This document shows positions 9,466 to 18,108 of a DNA stretch of 46,584 nucleotides, piece by piece. Source of the DNA: Cenarchaeum sp. SB0675_bin_21 (GTDB lineage Archaea; Thermoproteota; Nitrososphaeria; Nitrososphaerales; Nitrosopumilaceae); the NCBI GenBank assembly GCA_009843815.1, contig VYCS01000033.1, positions 1 through 46,584 on the forward strand, in the 5' to 3' direction. Positions within the stretch are counted from its first letter, which is position 1. Each line of letters begins with the position of its first letter. The notes beneath the pieces were generated by a model, which was given only the letters and a program-made list of their open reading frames with translations, made no database searches and had not been told where the DNA came from. The position numbers and the translations under genes are program-made.

Positions 9466-9693
9466 TTATATTGGAGGGCTTAGTGCCGACGTTTTAGCTG
9501 CGCCATTTTTTTCGTATTTTTCTTTTACATGGTTTCGATACGGTTCATCGTTGTGTAGCATATGCCAGATGTATGTGGCAATCTTGTTGGCTATATGGCT
9601 ACGGGCTACCTTCTTGGGGTGTCGTTTGAGATAGTTTTGGTTCAGCTCCTTTAAGGATGCAGCGTGTTGTGCAGCTACCATTGCAGCATTCAT
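9466..9693 (-). pseudogene. IS110-family transposase remnant, C-terminal part
   Basis: A 75-codon frame contains LKRHPKKVARSHIANKIATY followed by IWHMLHNDEPY. This is the pattern of the extreme C-terminus of IS110/IS116/IS902 transposases (basic turn, conserved A..A.K, then 'ML..g..Y'). The RuvC-like DEDD domain and the rest of the transposase are absent, so this is a fragment. No bridge-RNA region can be identified with confidence. The assignment rests on one short motif. Confidence 0.5.
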
Positions 9694-9898
9694 TATAACT
9701 CAGGATACGGAGTTCTGTATGAGGGTCAGTGCTATTCTAGCCTAATTACAATCTTCAACATTCAGAAGACGATGATTTTTTTAAGCATAGAACGCCATAG
9801 TGATGTGTGAGGCGATGTAATCTTAATAACGTATGTGGTCTAAAAATGAATGTCATAGTCTGTAGTATGGCGCATGTATCCAAATATCGGATGTGATC

Positions 9899-10447
9899 AT
9901 GGTGTCGTATAGAAATAGATATGCAGATGTGAGGAATGTTTTATCGCGTACTATGTTTTTTGCAGTAGCCTTTATCCCACTGTGGCTCATACTGTCAATT
10001 AATGGTTGCATTGCAGGAATATGGAATTACGAAATTACAATTATCTGTATCACCCTCATTATAGCATTGACCATTTTTGTAAAGCATTACATAAAAAAAC
10101 TGTCTGGCACTAAAAAAGGAAATTACTTCAAAGTGGAAAAAAGAGATGACATAACACTTGGTATGGCATTCTATATACTGGCCTACACACCAGTGTTGTT
10201 TATAGACAAATTCGCGCTTTCCGAGATGGTCACATTTGGAATCCTACTATCCACCATCTACCTTGTATATGTGAAAGCAAACCTCATACACGTCAATCCA
10301 ATACTAGTTATGATGGGCTATAAGACATACCGGGTAACCGATGAGCATTCCAACACCGTCGTACTACTGTCACGCCTGAATGTCCGAATTCATACCGAGG
10401 TAAAATATGTAGAGATTACTCCCAACATAAATCTGGTTTTAGACTAA
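9899..10447 (+). CDS. kwaA: KwaA-like membrane protein of a Kiwa anti-phage system
   Basis: A membrane protein of about 182 residues with four predicted hydrophobic segments (roughly residues 17-37, 42-62, 85-104 and 108-130) ends in a soluble tail. After the last helix comes NPILVMMGYKTYRV, which fits the conserved NP-L--GY--Y-V stretch of KwaA as I remember it. The gene directly downstream is a DUF4868/KwaB-like protein, the known partner. In Kiwa, KwaA senses phage action at the membrane and KwaB acts on DNA (family knowledge). ATG at 9899 is preferred over the in-frame GTG at 9893, but no clear TATA box decides it. Confidence 0.72.
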   Translation: MVSYRNRYADVRNVLSRTMFFAVAFIPLWLILSINGCIAGIWNYEITIICITLIIALTIFVKHYIKKLSGTKKGNYFKVEKRDDITLGMAFYILAYTPVLFIDKFALSEMVTFGILLSTIYLVYVKANLIHVNPILVMMGYKTYRVTDEHSNTVVLLSRLNVRIHTEVKYVEITPNINLVLD

Positions 10448-10515
10448 CAGCAATAATCATATACGATGGTAGTTGTGTCATTTTATTGTCACCACAGCGA
10501 GAATATGAACAGATG

Positions 10516-11472
10516 AGAAAAAATGTTGATCTAGGAGACATACTTCCAATGGGATTTCTGTTGAAAAAGAATAGACATGGTAGGTATTTAGATGCATATA
10601 GAATGAAGCCGATTAAAATAGACTATTTCACAGAGAAGCTAAAGTCAACATTGGATACGGTACATGAGAGGTACGAGAATAGAGAGATCAGATTCGAACA
10701 TATGCATGAGGACACTGATGATGATGCAGTAGTAATACTAGACGTTGATGATTATCAGACAATAAGGCATACAATTGAAGGGATATTCCGGCATGCAGAC
10801 GCTAACCCGTTGGACAGCTTAAAAAGTATGAAAAATGTTAAGTTTTCTGCCATGTTGTTCGATATACAGAACGACAGTGCCGTGATCACCATAGACTCTG
10901 TCAGCGTATTCTCTAAAGCCTTTTTTGAGAAAGGGGGTTTTGTGGCCACGTATGATGACAAGTTCGTAGATGAGTTCAAAAAAGATTCGGTACTAGCATT
11001 TGAGTACGGGCTACCCTGCATTTATTTTGAAAAGGAACGCAAACTACTGGTATTGGACAGAAACAAAACAGAGGAGATTTTCAATCTCATAGAGTATTAC
11101 AAAAAGAATGCAGAAACAAAATTTCAGGAATTGGTTGACAGTGGCATAATTGAAGTTGCCGATGATATTTTAAATTCTGAGTTAAGAGGTATTACAGTTG
11201 CGCGTCAAGTTAACAACATGATCAAAGCAAATGCATTCACTAGAGATATTGACTATTATAAAAAATATGAAGAGAAAAGTTCGGATTTTGACGACAATAG
11301 AACAAAAATAACCATTAGAAACAACAAAGTGATTATAAATGATAAAGATGATTTTCGTTCTTTCCTACACATAACAAAAGATGATATTTTGGAATCCATA
11401 GTGGATTCGGACCAAAAGTTTCTTTCATATAAAAAACGCCCAATTACGCGCAGAACTGGTAAATCTACGTGA
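10516..11472 (+). CDS. kwaB: KwaB-like (DUF4868) effector of a Kiwa anti-phage system
   Basis: This soluble protein of 318 residues matches the layout of DUF4868/KwaB: an N-terminal alpha/beta half with DDDAVVILDVDDY, a central FSAMLFDIQNDSAVITID strand pair, and a C-terminal DNA-contacting half ending in a basic tail (KKRPITRRTGK). The longer frame starts at a TTG at 10486. I chose the ATG at 10516 because a TATA-like TTTTATTG lies about 32 nt upstream of it. It follows kwaA by 68 bp on the same strand, consistent with a two-gene Kiwa module. Codon use is AT-rich like KwaA and unlike the GC-richer nuclease gene that follows, suggesting separate acquisitions. Confidence 0.75.
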   Translation, partial: RKNVDLGDILPMGFLLKKNRHGRYLDAYRMKPIKIDYFTEKLKSTLDTVHERYENREIRFEHMHEDTDDDAVVILDVDDYQTIRHTIEGIFRHADANPLDSLKSMKNVKFSAMLFDIQNDSAVITIDSVSVFSKAFFEKGGFVATYDDKFVDEFKKDSVLAFEYGLPCIYFEKERKLLVLDRNKTEEIFNLIEYYKKNAETKFQELVDSGIIEVADDILNSELRGITVARQVNNMIKANAFTRDIDYYKKYEEKSSDFDDNRTKITIRNNKVIINDKDDFRSFLHITKDDILESIVDSDQKFLSYKKRPITRRTGKST

Positions 11473-11563
11473 CGTGAGTTCGGTTGGAAAGTAAGTGATG
11501 TGGGACGGAACTGGTAAAGTGTGCTGTTAATATTTGGATTGGTTGTTAAGGTCACATAGTGCC

Positions 11564-11743
11564 ATGGATTTAACAGATATTACTGATATGGGGCTGCGGG
11601 TGGTCATAATCGCGATGGCTTTTGTCGCTCTTAACGTATTCGCACTTGTAGTATGTCAAATTTATCCAGAGGGGTGCGTCTTTGGTCTCATTGTATGCAA
11701 TGTTGCAGGGTTTGGCATATGTGTGTATATTATGCGTGCCTAA
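11564..11743 (+). CDS. Small two-helix membrane protein, uncertain
   Basis: A 59-residue frame starting at MDLTDITD has two hydrophobic stretches (VVIIAMAFVALNVFALVVC and a second one after YPEGC) and would be an integral membrane microprotein. A weak TATA-like TTAATATTT lies upstream. It sits 91 bp after kwaB on the same strand and could be an accessory of that module or an unrelated frame. No family is recognised. Confidence 0.35.
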   Translation: MDLTDITDMGLRVVIIAMAFVALNVFALVVCQIYPEGCVFGLIVCNVAGFGICVYIMRA

Positions 11744-11779
11744 CCTGAACCATATTCGGACTGGGAACGGGGATTACAT

Positions 11780-11898
11780 GCCTGCATTTCCACTTCGCTA
11801 AAACAGACCTCATTTCCACTCCACACGTCTGATATACAAAGACCTGCGTTTCCAGTCCGGGTCAGCACTTTCCCTAGGTCAGTATTTCTTCCCAGTCC
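11780..11898. repeat. Dispersed repeat cluster 2
   Basis: It contains GACCTCATTTCCACTCC at 11806-11822 and GACCTGCGTTTCCAGTCCGG at 11841-11860. These are followed by GTCAGCACTTTCCCTAGGTC and GTCAGTATTTCTTCCCAGTCC. The last two recur almost unchanged near 22.5 kb. The cluster lies between the Kiwa module and the nuclease-cupredoxin gene. Confidence 0.75.
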
Positions 11899-11944
11899 CC
11901 CAACAACACAATCAATAAAAACCCGAATGCCATAAATGGCGCCA

Positions 11945-13294
11945 ATGGCAAGAGGACACCGTTCCGGCGATACACACAACACTCGGATGTTCGAGTTGTC
12001 GGCCGAATCCACTCTGGATGAGTTGAGCGATTATGCATTTGATAACGAAGACCAGATGCACAGGTTGATCGAAGCCAACATTGAGAAACTGTTTCCCGAC
12101 CTGACATTCCTAACAAGAGAGTTCAGAGAGATGGCCGGAGGCGAACTTCGCCCCGACACCGTCGCGTTTGACACAGACCTGAACACGTTCGTTGCCTTAG
12201 AGTACAAAAACAAACGTAACGCAGGGGCAGTAGACCAGGCTAGGACTTACCTGGACTCCATGGAGACGCACAAGGCGGATCTCGTGTTACTGTACAAAAA
12301 AAAGGAGGATAGTTCGCGCCAAAAGAATTCCTTTGATTGGGGAAAAATGTACGCGATCATAATGGCACCGGAATTCGGCGACTACCAGATCCTCGGAGCG
12401 AAGAAGGACTCCACGGTGGAGTTATACAAGATACGGAGGTATGGTAAGCACGTGATGCTGATGGCGCGTGTGGGTGGCGGCCACGTTCGAACCCACACCA
12501 CTGCGCGGTCAGTGCCCGCGACAAAGCGCAAAAAACCCACCCCCGATACCAACAGGCCGGCTACGGTACCAAGGCCGAACCGCCCAGATGGTGATGTCAA
12601 ACTGCCCGACATAGAAGACGCGACTGGTATGAGACATCCTAAGGAGTTGACATGTCCGGATGGTAGCAGAGTAGACCTGAAATCATGGGTGGACATGTTG
12701 TCTGGCGTGGCCAACTGGCTAGTCAGCAAAGATCACCTTAATGAGTCGCATTGTCCGGTGCAGACAGGTCCAAAAAACGCCATACTCCATACTCAACCAA
12801 TCCATCAGAACGGAAGGGCTTTTACTGCCAAAAGAGAGGTGGGCAAACTCTTTCTTAACACGGATCTAGGTTCTACCAACGCCCGAATACAACAATCTAT
12901 AAGTTTGATAAATCGTGCAGGACTCGACCCGTCTGGTTTTGTGTTGTCCTTTAGCGATTCCGTACGGCCGGTTAGATCGCACACATCACCAGTGTGCGTA
13001 ACCATCACCAAATGGTCTTCGGTGCCCGGTAGCAAGGAGGCGGACAGGTACTATGTTCCACACATGGTTACCGTGGATGTTGGCGGAGAGGTAGTTTGGA
13101 CGAACGACGATGTGACCGCGCATACTGTTACCAGCGGCGTGTTAACGGATGGAGGGCCGGACGGCATGTTCGACAGTGGTTTGTTCGCACCTAGGACCAA
13201 GTTCTCCCATATCTTTGAGAAAGCGGGCGAGTATCCGTATTTTGATAGAGTTCACCCATGGATGCAAGGCGTGGTGAAAGTCAAGGGTGTGTAA
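11945..13294 (+). CDS. PD-(D/E)xK nuclease-like protein fused to a cysteine-free cupredoxin domain
   Basis: The 449-residue protein has three parts. Residues 15-175 resemble NucS/DUF5655-type PD-(D/E)xK domains: D71 in RPDTVAFD, then E86-Y-K88 in ALEYKNK. Residues about 220-340 form an unrecognised middle domain (PDGSRVDLKSW, then RIQQSISLINRAGLDPSGF). Residues 360-449 are a cupredoxin closely similar to that of the secreted protein at 26126: VGGEVVWTND, TSGVLTDGGPDGMFDSGLF and VHPWMQG. H393, H437 and M440 are kept, but the copper-ligand cysteine is D434, and the two cysteines that frame the domain start in the secreted copy are S363 and Y369. There is no signal peptide, so it should be cytosolic. 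ATG at 11945 lies 28 nt below AATAAAA; 11936 is the alternative start. The gene is GC-richer than its neighbours. Confidence 0.75.
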   Translation: MARGHRSGDTHNTRMFELSAESTLDELSDYAFDNEDQMHRLIEANIEKLFPDLTFLTREFREMAGGELRPDTVAFDTDLNTFVALEYKNKRNAGAVDQARTYLDSMETHKADLVLLYKKKEDSSRQKNSFDWGKMYAIIMAPEFGDYQILGAKKDSTVELYKIRRYGKHVMLMARVGGGHVRTHTTARSVPATKRKKPTPDTNRPATVPRPNRPDGDVKLPDIEDATGMRHPKELTCPDGSRVDLKSWVDMLSGVANWLVSKDHLNESHCPVQTGPKNAILHTQPIHQNGRAFTAKREVGKLFLNTDLGSTNARIQQSISLINRAGLDPSGFVLSFSDSVRPVRSHTSPVCVTITKWSSVPGSKEADRYYVPHMVTVDVGGEVVWTNDDVTAHTVTSGVLTDGGPDGMFDSGLFAPRTKFSHIFEKAGEYPYFDRVHPWMQGVVKVKGV

Positions 13295-13404
13295 ACCCAG
13301 ACGGCGTCAAGATGAAGGTAGTTACAAACATTAGGAAATGGTAAGAATCTGTAACCTATACAAAGGTGGGAAATGTGTGACCTGAACTAGAAACATAGGT
13401 ATGC

Positions 13405-13638
13405 AACCCCAATTTCTACTCCACTGAAATGGACCTCATTTCCAGTCCGCACGCCTGATGTACAAGGACCTGCGTTTCCAATCCGGGGGGGCTGGGAAGA
13501 AATGCTGACCTGCGGTATAGCTGGGAAATTGCTGACCCAGACTGGAAATGTAGGTCTGTAAAAATCCATGCGTGGAGTAGAAATGAGGTCAAAATCACGG
13601 AGTAGAAACGTAGGTCGTAGACCATTATTTCCAGTCCA
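13405..13638. repeat. Dispersed repeat cluster 3
   Basis: This is the densest cluster. It has reverse copies at 13407-13450 (ATTTCTACTCC, GACCTCATTTCCAGTCC), GACCTGCGTTTCCAATCC near 13470, and a reverse copy of the CCCAG...GGTCAGCA motif (GGGAAGAAATGCTGACC). Forward copies follow: ACTGGAAATGTAGGTC, GGAGTAGAAATGAGGTC and GGAGTAGAAACGTAGGTC, ending near 13610. The forward and reverse halves face each other. The spacing is irregular and the spacers are not CRISPR-like. Confidence 0.75.
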
Positions 13639-13757
13639 GCCACAGTATATTGGGTTCGTACATTTTAGACTAGTGGTATTCTGTCCCAGTATTGCTAGGG
13701 GTTATTCACCGTACCCTACCAAGATTTACAGGCTTTCACTGTTGAATCAGAGCAAGG

Positions 13758-13767
13758 GTTATAACCA
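13758..13767 (+). promoter_or_regulatory. TATA box for the unknown pair
   Basis: GGTTATAACC is centred 25 nt upstream of the GTG at 13787. This supports the GTG as a leaderless start, excluding about 73 upstream codons that run through repeat sequence. Confidence 0.5.
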
Positions 13768-13786
13768 TATTTACAGAAAAATACGT

Positions 13787-14545
13787 GTGAGTGAGTTCGA
13801 TTCCGTGGAGGATGGTAGGGCCAGCATACAAATCTACACGTATAGGGAGGGAATTCAACGCTCACTTGCAGAAATAGGGCGCATGTTAGACGCGGATCCA
13901 AAAGGCATTATATCACGGCGGGTAAACAGAGAACCAGACAGAACTCTATTGTCTACTTTTGAGTTTACAAGGGTAGATGAAGACGGTAAAAGACTAATTT
14001 ATTCAGTACGGGGCAAAAGACAAATTCCTGATGCCGAAGAACCAATTCCAGTATACCATGACATATGTTTCACCAGTATGGGCTTTTTAATCGTTACAGG
14101 CATGAACTATCGTCCATCATTGATAAAATGCATGACTGAAAAACTACATCCAAACAGATCTAAAGCACCAGCGTTCATACGCAAATATTTGAACAGGGCA
14201 GATATGCAAAAATTTGTCAAAAAGTTTTTGAAACCGGATATAAATCGAATCTATCGACCTCGATTTCATTCGTCTTTAGGCTACCGTATGAGGGAATTTA
14301 ACGACTTTAGTGTAGTGGAGGATAAGTGTGCAACTAACGATCAAGAATATGAATCCATGTTGGCCAACTGCCATTATTTCGATCCTATTTTCAAAGTAAA
14401 CGAGATATGTGGAGAACCCCTCCAGCGCGAAGGAATGTTGCGGGTTCACCATATGGGATATTTTTATTACAGTTCGCGACGCATAACATTTGAAGCCTGG
14501 CTAAAATTCATTAGTACATATCTTCCTTGGTGTTTGAAGTGTTAG
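13787..14545 (+). CDS. Unknown soluble protein, first gene of a two-gene unit
   Basis: A protein of 252 residues with no recognised family. The frame stays open upstream to 13568, but that part runs through repeat sequence, so I place the start at the GTG at 13787, 25 nt below a TATA box. It is basic and has no transmembrane segment. Distinctive stretches include YREGIQRSLAEIGRML near the N-terminus, RLIYSVRGKRQIPD in the middle and HHMGYFYYSSRRITFEAWL at the end. The next gene overlaps it by 16 bp on the same strand. The unit is enclosed by repeat clusters and converges on the DUF4338-NurA-HerA operon. A defence role is possible from context only. Confidence 0.6.
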   Translation: MSEFDSVEDGRASIQIYTYREGIQRSLAEIGRMLDADPKGIISRRVNREPDRTLLSTFEFTRVDEDGKRLIYSVRGKRQIPDAEEPIPVYHDICFTSMGFLIVTGMNYRPSLIKCMTEKLHPNRSKAPAFIRKYLNRADMQKFVKKFLKPDINRIYRPRFHSSLGYRMREFNDFSVVEDKCATNDQEYESMLANCHYFDPIFKVNEICGEPLQREGMLRVHHMGYFYYSSRRITFEAWLKFISTYLPWCLKC

Positions 14546-14991
14546 AACTTTCAATCGCTGCCATTACACTCTCTATTGTATTGTTTTTTATCATGGCTTT
14601 TGTAATACCACAGTACAAGTACCGTGCCGAAAAAAAGCAGTTATACAATCAGGGTATAAAACTGTTAGAAGATATGGACTTGATTCTGAATGATGCTGAC
14701 TTAGACAACAGCGACCTGCTGTATGAAATAGATTTATCATTAATGGATTATTACAAGACCAACAATGCCGATATCATATATGTGGCAAACAAGCTGCGGG
14801 ATATTCGGACACCACTCTTCAGATCTGAAGACGAGATGTGTAAGTCACTAGGTGAGTTTCTAGATTGGACGATGAGAGACTTCTATGAGATGAATCAGGA
14901 CGATGAGGATGAACGGATACGCGTGTGGGCTAACAACGTTAAGACCTACCGAAAACGAAAGCATAGCCTGATGCACATGCGCTCAACATAA
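14530..14991 (+). CDS. Single-pass membrane protein, second gene of the unknown pair
   Basis: A protein of about 153 residues starts with one strong transmembrane helix (IAAITLSIVLFFIMAFVIP). An acidic, helical cytoplasmic domain with no recognised family follows (EDMDLILNDADLDNSDLLYE, RDFYEMNQDDEDERIRVW). The frame also has a TTG at 14527, but the GTG at 14530 is a better start codon. It overlaps the end of the preceding gene, so the two are probably co-translated. A soluble protein paired with a one-helix membrane protein resembles several membrane-tethered two-gene defence or toxin systems, but this is inference from architecture alone. Confidence 0.6.
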   Translation: MFEVLELSIAAITLSIVLFFIMAFVIPQYKYRAEKKQLYNQGIKLLEDMDLILNDADLDNSDLLYEIDLSLMDYYKTNNADIIYVANKLRDIRTPLFRSEDEMCKSLGEFLDWTMRDFYEMNQDDEDERIRVWANNVKTYRKRKHSLMHMRST

Positions 14992-15118
14992 CTAGTTAGA
15001 AGTGGTCATCTTAATATCGCATCATAGAAACTCATTTACTGTCCATACACATCATCTAATATTCTCAACCAGAAATAACACCACACATATGCCCAACACA
15101 AACTCCCAATAAGGTAAA

Positions 15119-16954
15119 CTACGCCGAACCACTCTGTAGTTGCGTATAATATGGGTATGTTACGGCAAAATGGCCAGAACCGTTAACGTTTGGTTGAAGG
15201 TATTTGCGTTCTTCGAGATATGTTCGTTCATCATCATCCAGTTTTTGATAAAGTAATTTTGTCTTTTCACCCATTTCTTCGTGTGGATGATCTCTTTCAA
15301 CCGCTTCATACTTTTTACGGATAGAAATCAGGTATGGGTCGTTTCTCTCTTCAATGATTTTATTCTGAATTTCAGCGAGAATTGGGTTTTGCTGTTGTAT
15401 GTGGTTACTCTGATCAGGTTTTGCTTGTTTTTCAAAATTCAATACCCGTATTGGTACGACGAATGGTTGATGTGATGTCCACATGTAGCTCTTACCAGGT
15501 ATTGGTTCACTCAGTATTTGAGTTATTATATCATCAGAATAATGTGCGTTTGATTTGGAAAGTGCCGCAAGGTCTGTCTTACTCAGCAGATGAAATACAA
15601 AAAAGTTGTCTCCCTGACTTACTATTTCGGTTGGAATGCTGCCAGGTTGTTGTGTTATGAATATGCCACCCAGTCCATACTTTCTGCCTTCCTTGGCAAG
15701 CTCCACGAAAGCTGAAGGTGCCTGCGTGGTGCCCGACAATACCGTATGTGCCTCCTCAAGGACAAACGTGGCGCGGATGAGCCTCTCACCACCATGCTTT
15801 ATGAAGTTATCCCGGTTTTCGTTGAAGATGTGACGTACTATTATGGAAGACACATCAAGCGCTGCTTGCGGCCCAATTCTTGATATGTCAAATATTACTA
15901 CATGTCCCGCCTTGAGTGCCCGTGTTACTATATCTATGGTATCGGAATTGTTGTCGTGTAGTTCTCTTATCGGTCTGACCAAATTGTTCAGAATTGGGCG
16001 CGCCTCATCTGATGACATAGATGCGCTTTCTCCAACAACCAGCTTACGTACATCCTCCGTCTCGGCTCCCCAACCGTCACGTCTCAGCAAGTCGACCAGC
16101 TTGGACCAATTCTCTTGTTTCATGGCCATAAGTTTATGAAAGAATACGTTGGTATGTTTGTCTGGATTTACTAAAATTGGCACTATGAGACTGTGTGATA
16201 GTTGCGCTAGGTTCAATTTGACTAAACGGTACACATTTTTTAGTACTGGGTCGACATTTTGATTTGTAAGCAGTATGGCTTCCCGTTTGTCCATCACTCC
16301 TGGCCGGCCTTTCTTATCGGTCGTTGCGTACTCTCCATCTGCATCAAACACGAGCAGCCCACCGTTCTTAGCATCCCATTTACTACAGATTATCTTCATC
16401 AGGTTGCTTTTGCCATATCCGGCTCGGGCAAAGATGAATGACCTTTTGGAGTTCATCTCACTCTGGTCAAATAGTATATCTATAGTTGGCTCCAAATCAT
16501 AATGTCCTATGTCACTACCTCCCGACTGTGTAGACATGGCCTGTTGTATGATGTTCTTTGTATCCTCCAAGTCAGGAATTGATACCTTACTGGTAATGTG
16601 AGGAATCTTTTTCAGTCCAGGTGAAAACTTACTGTCTTTAAATGCTCCAAGAACCTTAATCTTGACATTGTAGCTTATCTTATTTTGTTTTATGTCGGAA
16701 CCTATTTCATCAATTCCACCCTGAGCCGCCATATCACTCAACCACTTTGTACCCATTGCAGATGTCATTTCACCCCGTGGTTGGTAGTCAATCACCCGAA
16801 CCACTATATCACTGCCAACACCATGAATCAGAAGCAGGCTTCCTATGTTTAGAGCAAAATCCTGCCTGTATGGCGCTATGAGTGATGCGATATATTCATA
16901 GGAAGAGCTAGACAGGCCCATAAATATACCAATTATGTTATTATCGTTCATCAT
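15119..16954 (-). CDS. herA: HerA-family hexameric DNA translocase
   Basis: The 611-residue protein is a HerA/FtsK-clade ATPase. It has an N-terminal HAS-barrel-like region (residues about 5-120), Walker A ARAGYGKSN at about 177-184, LVFDADGEY just after it, Walker B VLEEAHTVL near 399-407, and TQQPGSIPTEIVSQ, the conserved glutamine/arginine-finger stretch. HerA pumps DNA as a hexamer and pairs with the NurA nuclease. The start is set at 16954 because its ATG overlaps the TGA of the upstream nurA-like gene (ATGA). The frame could begin 18 nt earlier. It is the last gene of a three-gene operon with DUF4338 and NurA-like genes. Archaeal housekeeping herA-nurA usually sits with mre11-rad50. Here the setting is a defence island, so this is probably a dedicated copy. 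Confidence 0.85.
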   Translation of the reverse strand: MMNDNNIIGIFMGLSSSSYEYIASLIAPYRQDFALNIGSLLLIHGVGSDIVVRVIDYQPRGEMTSAMGTKWLSDMAAQGGIDEIGSDIKQNKISYNVKIKVLGAFKDSKFSPGLKKIPHITSKVSIPDLEDTKNIIQQAMSTQSGGSDIGHYDLEPTIDILFDQSEMNSKRSFIFARAGYGKSNLMKIICSKWDAKNGGLLVFDADGEYATTDKKGRPGVMDKREAILLTNQNVDPVLKNVYRLVKLNLAQLSHSLIVPILVNPDKHTNVFFHKLMAMKQENWSKLVDLLRRDGWGAETEDVRKLVVGESASMSSDEARPILNNLVRPIRELHDNNSDTIDIVTRALKAGHVVIFDISRIGPQAALDVSSIIVRHIFNENRDNFIKHGGERLIRATFVLEEAHTVLSGTTQAPSAFVELAKEGRKYGLGGIFITQQPGSIPTEIVSQGDNFFVFHLLSKTDLAALSKSNAHYSDDIITQILSEPIPGKSYMWTSHQPFVVPIRVLNFEKQAKPDQSNHIQQQNPILAEIQNKIIEERNDPYLISIRKKYEAVERDHPHEEMGEKTKLLYQKLDDDERTYLEERKYLQPNVNGSGHFAVTYPYYTQLQSGSA

Positions 16955-18108
16955 GCTCGGCCCCCCAGCCATCCCTTGTCTAGGTTGTCTGCTTGCATCG
17001 CTTGGTCCCGGATATAATCACTTAGCACTGGATCTGAGTTCTGGCGCAGCTTCTCGATTATTCTGTCTCGCGTTATGGATGTGGGAAATCCTTGCTGTAC
17101 GGCATATTCATGTGCCCGCATCAATGTCTGTGGATAGCCTATGTTTGGGTATGAGGTACGGGAGTCTTTTGCCAAATAACTTATGATATTCATCACGTCA
17201 TCCTTGGAGTAGATGTCTTTATCAATCATGCTTGGAATCTCTATCGTAACTAGGAGGTTTTTCTGCCGTGACAGTTTGGCAATATACAGGTCGCCAAATG
17301 AGTAATCAAGTGGTTTATTTTCATCGGGTTTAAGTAGTCCGTGTCCGCTCCATGTATATGCACGCCGCTCTACATCAAGCGGTATCTTAACATAGCCTAT
17401 GTGGTCGGTTGGGAACACCTTTTCGCACACCAATGCAGCCTGTAGAAGAAACAGAATTTTAGATGTTTTGGCAACGCCCACCATCCAAACATGGTCCTTT
17501 TTGGTGAGTAGATTTTCCTTTAATTTACCGATGAGTTCAGCCTTTATCTTTTTTGTTCGCAATAATCTATCCCGCATTATGAGTGTCTTGTCATCTGTTT
17601 GTGCGGTCTGCACCTTGTCAAACATACAGGCAAATTCACCAATCTCCATCAAAGTATCTCTACGTGTCAGAATCTCTGAAATTTTTAGCAGTTCAGTCTT
17701 ATCCAGAAGGTCCAGAAAATTACGGATCACAGGTTCACGTTCAAATGGTTCGATGATCTTCTTCAACTCGTCATCATTACCCATATCTCCACTGGGTGAC
17801 GCAAACTCTAGTTTTCTATTACCGTTGGAGTCGGCTACAGACACAATGTCGAATTCAAACGGGTCAAAGTTGAGACTGAACATGCCACCATCAAACGCCT
17901 TAAAAGAGACAGACTCATAAGAGCCTCCTGGATCGAGTGGCACAAACTCTAACTCTTTCACAACATTGCGTAACTCCTGCATCTTCTTCTGCTGGTTTAC
18001 CATCAATTCGGATAGGTTCGTGATACGGTCTATATCTTGTGGAGATTGCAAAACGTTTTGTATTTCCGCCCAATAGTTAAAAACATTTGTTGGTTCTACT
18101 CTAGACAC
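16951..18108 (-). CDS. NurA-like nuclease, partner of HerA
   Basis: The 385-residue protein has NurA landmarks in order. KAFDGGMF (D73) is the first metal-binding aspartate. LIMRDRLLR (D179) sits where NurA has its second acidic motif, although the usual DG is DR here. MVGVAKTSKI (209-217) matches the 'GvsK.s' motif, and NIGYPQTLMRAHEYA (321-335) matches the C-terminal 'GYPypL..AH' motif. It is a little longer than many NurA proteins because of an N-terminal coiled segment. The start is a GTG at 18108 preceded by GGTGA at Shine-Dalgarno distance. It overlaps the DUF4338 gene by 13 bp and the herA start by 4 bp. I am fairly sure of NurA; the D-to-DR change should be checked in a structure. Confidence 0.7.
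   Translation of the reverse strand: MSRVEPTNVFNYWAEIQNVLQSPQDIDRITNLSELMVNQQKKMQELRNVVKELEFVPLDPGGSYESVSFKAFDGGMFSLNFDPFEFDIVSVADSNGNRKLEFASPSGDMGNDDELKKIIEPFEREPVIRNFLDLLDKTELLKISEILTRRDTLMEIGEFACMFDKVQTAQTDDKTLIMRDRLLRTKKIKAELIGKLKENLLTKKDHVWMVGVAKTSKILFLLQAALVCEKVFPTDHIGYVKIPLDVERRAYTWSGHGLLKPDENKPLDYSFGDLYIAKLSRQKNLLVTIEIPSMIDKDIYSKDDVMNIISYLAKDSRTSYPNIGYPQTLMRAHEYAVQQGFPTSITRDRIIEKLRQNSDPVLSDYIRDQAMQADNLDKGWLGGRA

Noticed and set aside
9155-9634. 159-codon plus-strand gene
   Set aside because: It runs antisense to the IS110 remnant, has low-quality composition and no TATA box or domain.
13405-13638. Degenerate CRISPR array
   Set aside because: Repeat units are short, face both directions and have irregular spacing of a few to about 20 bases; no cas genes are present.
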